This document shows, piece after piece, positions 51,625 through 51,793 of a stretch of DNA of 51,793 nucleotides. Source of the DNA: UBA1181 sp963626555 (lineage in GTDB: Bacteria > Bacteroidota > Bacteroidia > Bacteroidales > Paludibacteraceae). Every line of letters begins with the position of its first letter. Position 1 is the stretch's first letter. Location of the stretch: contig CAVFXQ010000018.1 of the NCBI GenBank assembly GCA_963626555.1, forward strand, positions 1-51,793. Direction: 5' to 3'. A model generated the notes under the pieces. That model saw nothing but the letters and a program-made list of their open reading frames with translations. It was not told the origin of the DNA and made no database searches. The translations under genes were made by a program, and so were the position numbers.

Positions 51625-51793
51625 GCTGGTTATACCAATGTTTTTCATTAATGATAGAAGAAATTTGCTGTCAAATTTGTTTGATGGCATAGGGAACTTT
51701 ATCTAATCTTGTTTCATCACTTATGGAGTATAATTTCCGACTTATAGGTCAAAATGGGTGCTGAAAAAGACGAAATTTTCTGTTTTGTCGTTA
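51625..51793. other. Terminal non-coding stretch with copy of the inverted 15-mer
   Basis: No gene is supported. GACTTATAGGTCAAA at 51739-51753 is the reverse complement of 54-68 at the other end of the window. Confidence 0.5.

Noticed and set aside
1..51793. CRISPR array, insertion sequence, prophage or integron
   Set aside because: No regularly spaced repeats, transposase, integrase or phage structural gene is present on either strand.

Overview
The window reads as ordinary chromosome of a Bacteroidota bacterium, most likely order Bacteroidales. Evidence: AT-rich DNA; repeated promoters of the TTTG-N19/20-TAnnTTTG type; few Shine-Dalgarno sites; exported proteins with type IX secretion (T9SS) C-termini; and families typical of the phylum (DUF3078, CotH with lamin-tail domain, DUF4384, lysine-tailed TopA, sufBCD). 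A run of ten Ns at 43682-43691 shows a draft or metagenome assembly. I see no IS element, prophage, CRISPR array or rRNA.

Layout. 1-3199: a DUF3078 outer-membrane protein converges on a VWA/coiled-coil/NOV-like fusion protein. 3532-6110: an operon of a small T9SS cargo and a beta-helix carbohydrate-binding protein, behind a promoter whose spacer is an A14 tract and a leader with a terminator-like hairpin. 6171-7404: rpsF-rpsR-rplI with unusually strong Shine-Dalgarno sites. 7411-10557: S4-domain protein, Rieske-like lipoprotein and CotH-kinase protein. 10566-14854 (minus): CHASE2, WG-repeat/caspase and DUF4384 operon, all exported or membrane proteins. 14865-18632: asd diverging from a lamin-tail surface protein, then an outer-membrane beta-barrel. 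18737-18877: candidate small RNA. 18886-28860: S9 peptidase and ABC-F protein (minus), sbcDC (plus), dgt (minus). 29020-32702: sufBCD. 32910-34242: two tandem Crp/Fnr regulators. 34286-36612: DUF937-like protein and a HerA-like ATPase. 36651-43339: MATE exporter, then an antiporter/acyltransferase/alkD/ruvB operon. 43416-43582: initiator tRNA with promoter and terminator. 43799-46261: topA. 46338-51624: pepT, esterase, PaaK-like ligase, acyltransferase and a compositionally distinct gene.

Together these are mainly genome maintenance (sbcDC, ruvB, alkD, topA, dgt), Fe-S assembly, translation, and envelope or surface functions. The most unusual items are the CHASE2/caspase/DUF4384 module, the A14 promoter, the VWA-NOV fusion, the near-perfect Shine-Dalgarno sites of rpsR and rplI, and the candidate small RNA. 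All function calls come from reading translated sequences by eye; no database search was run.
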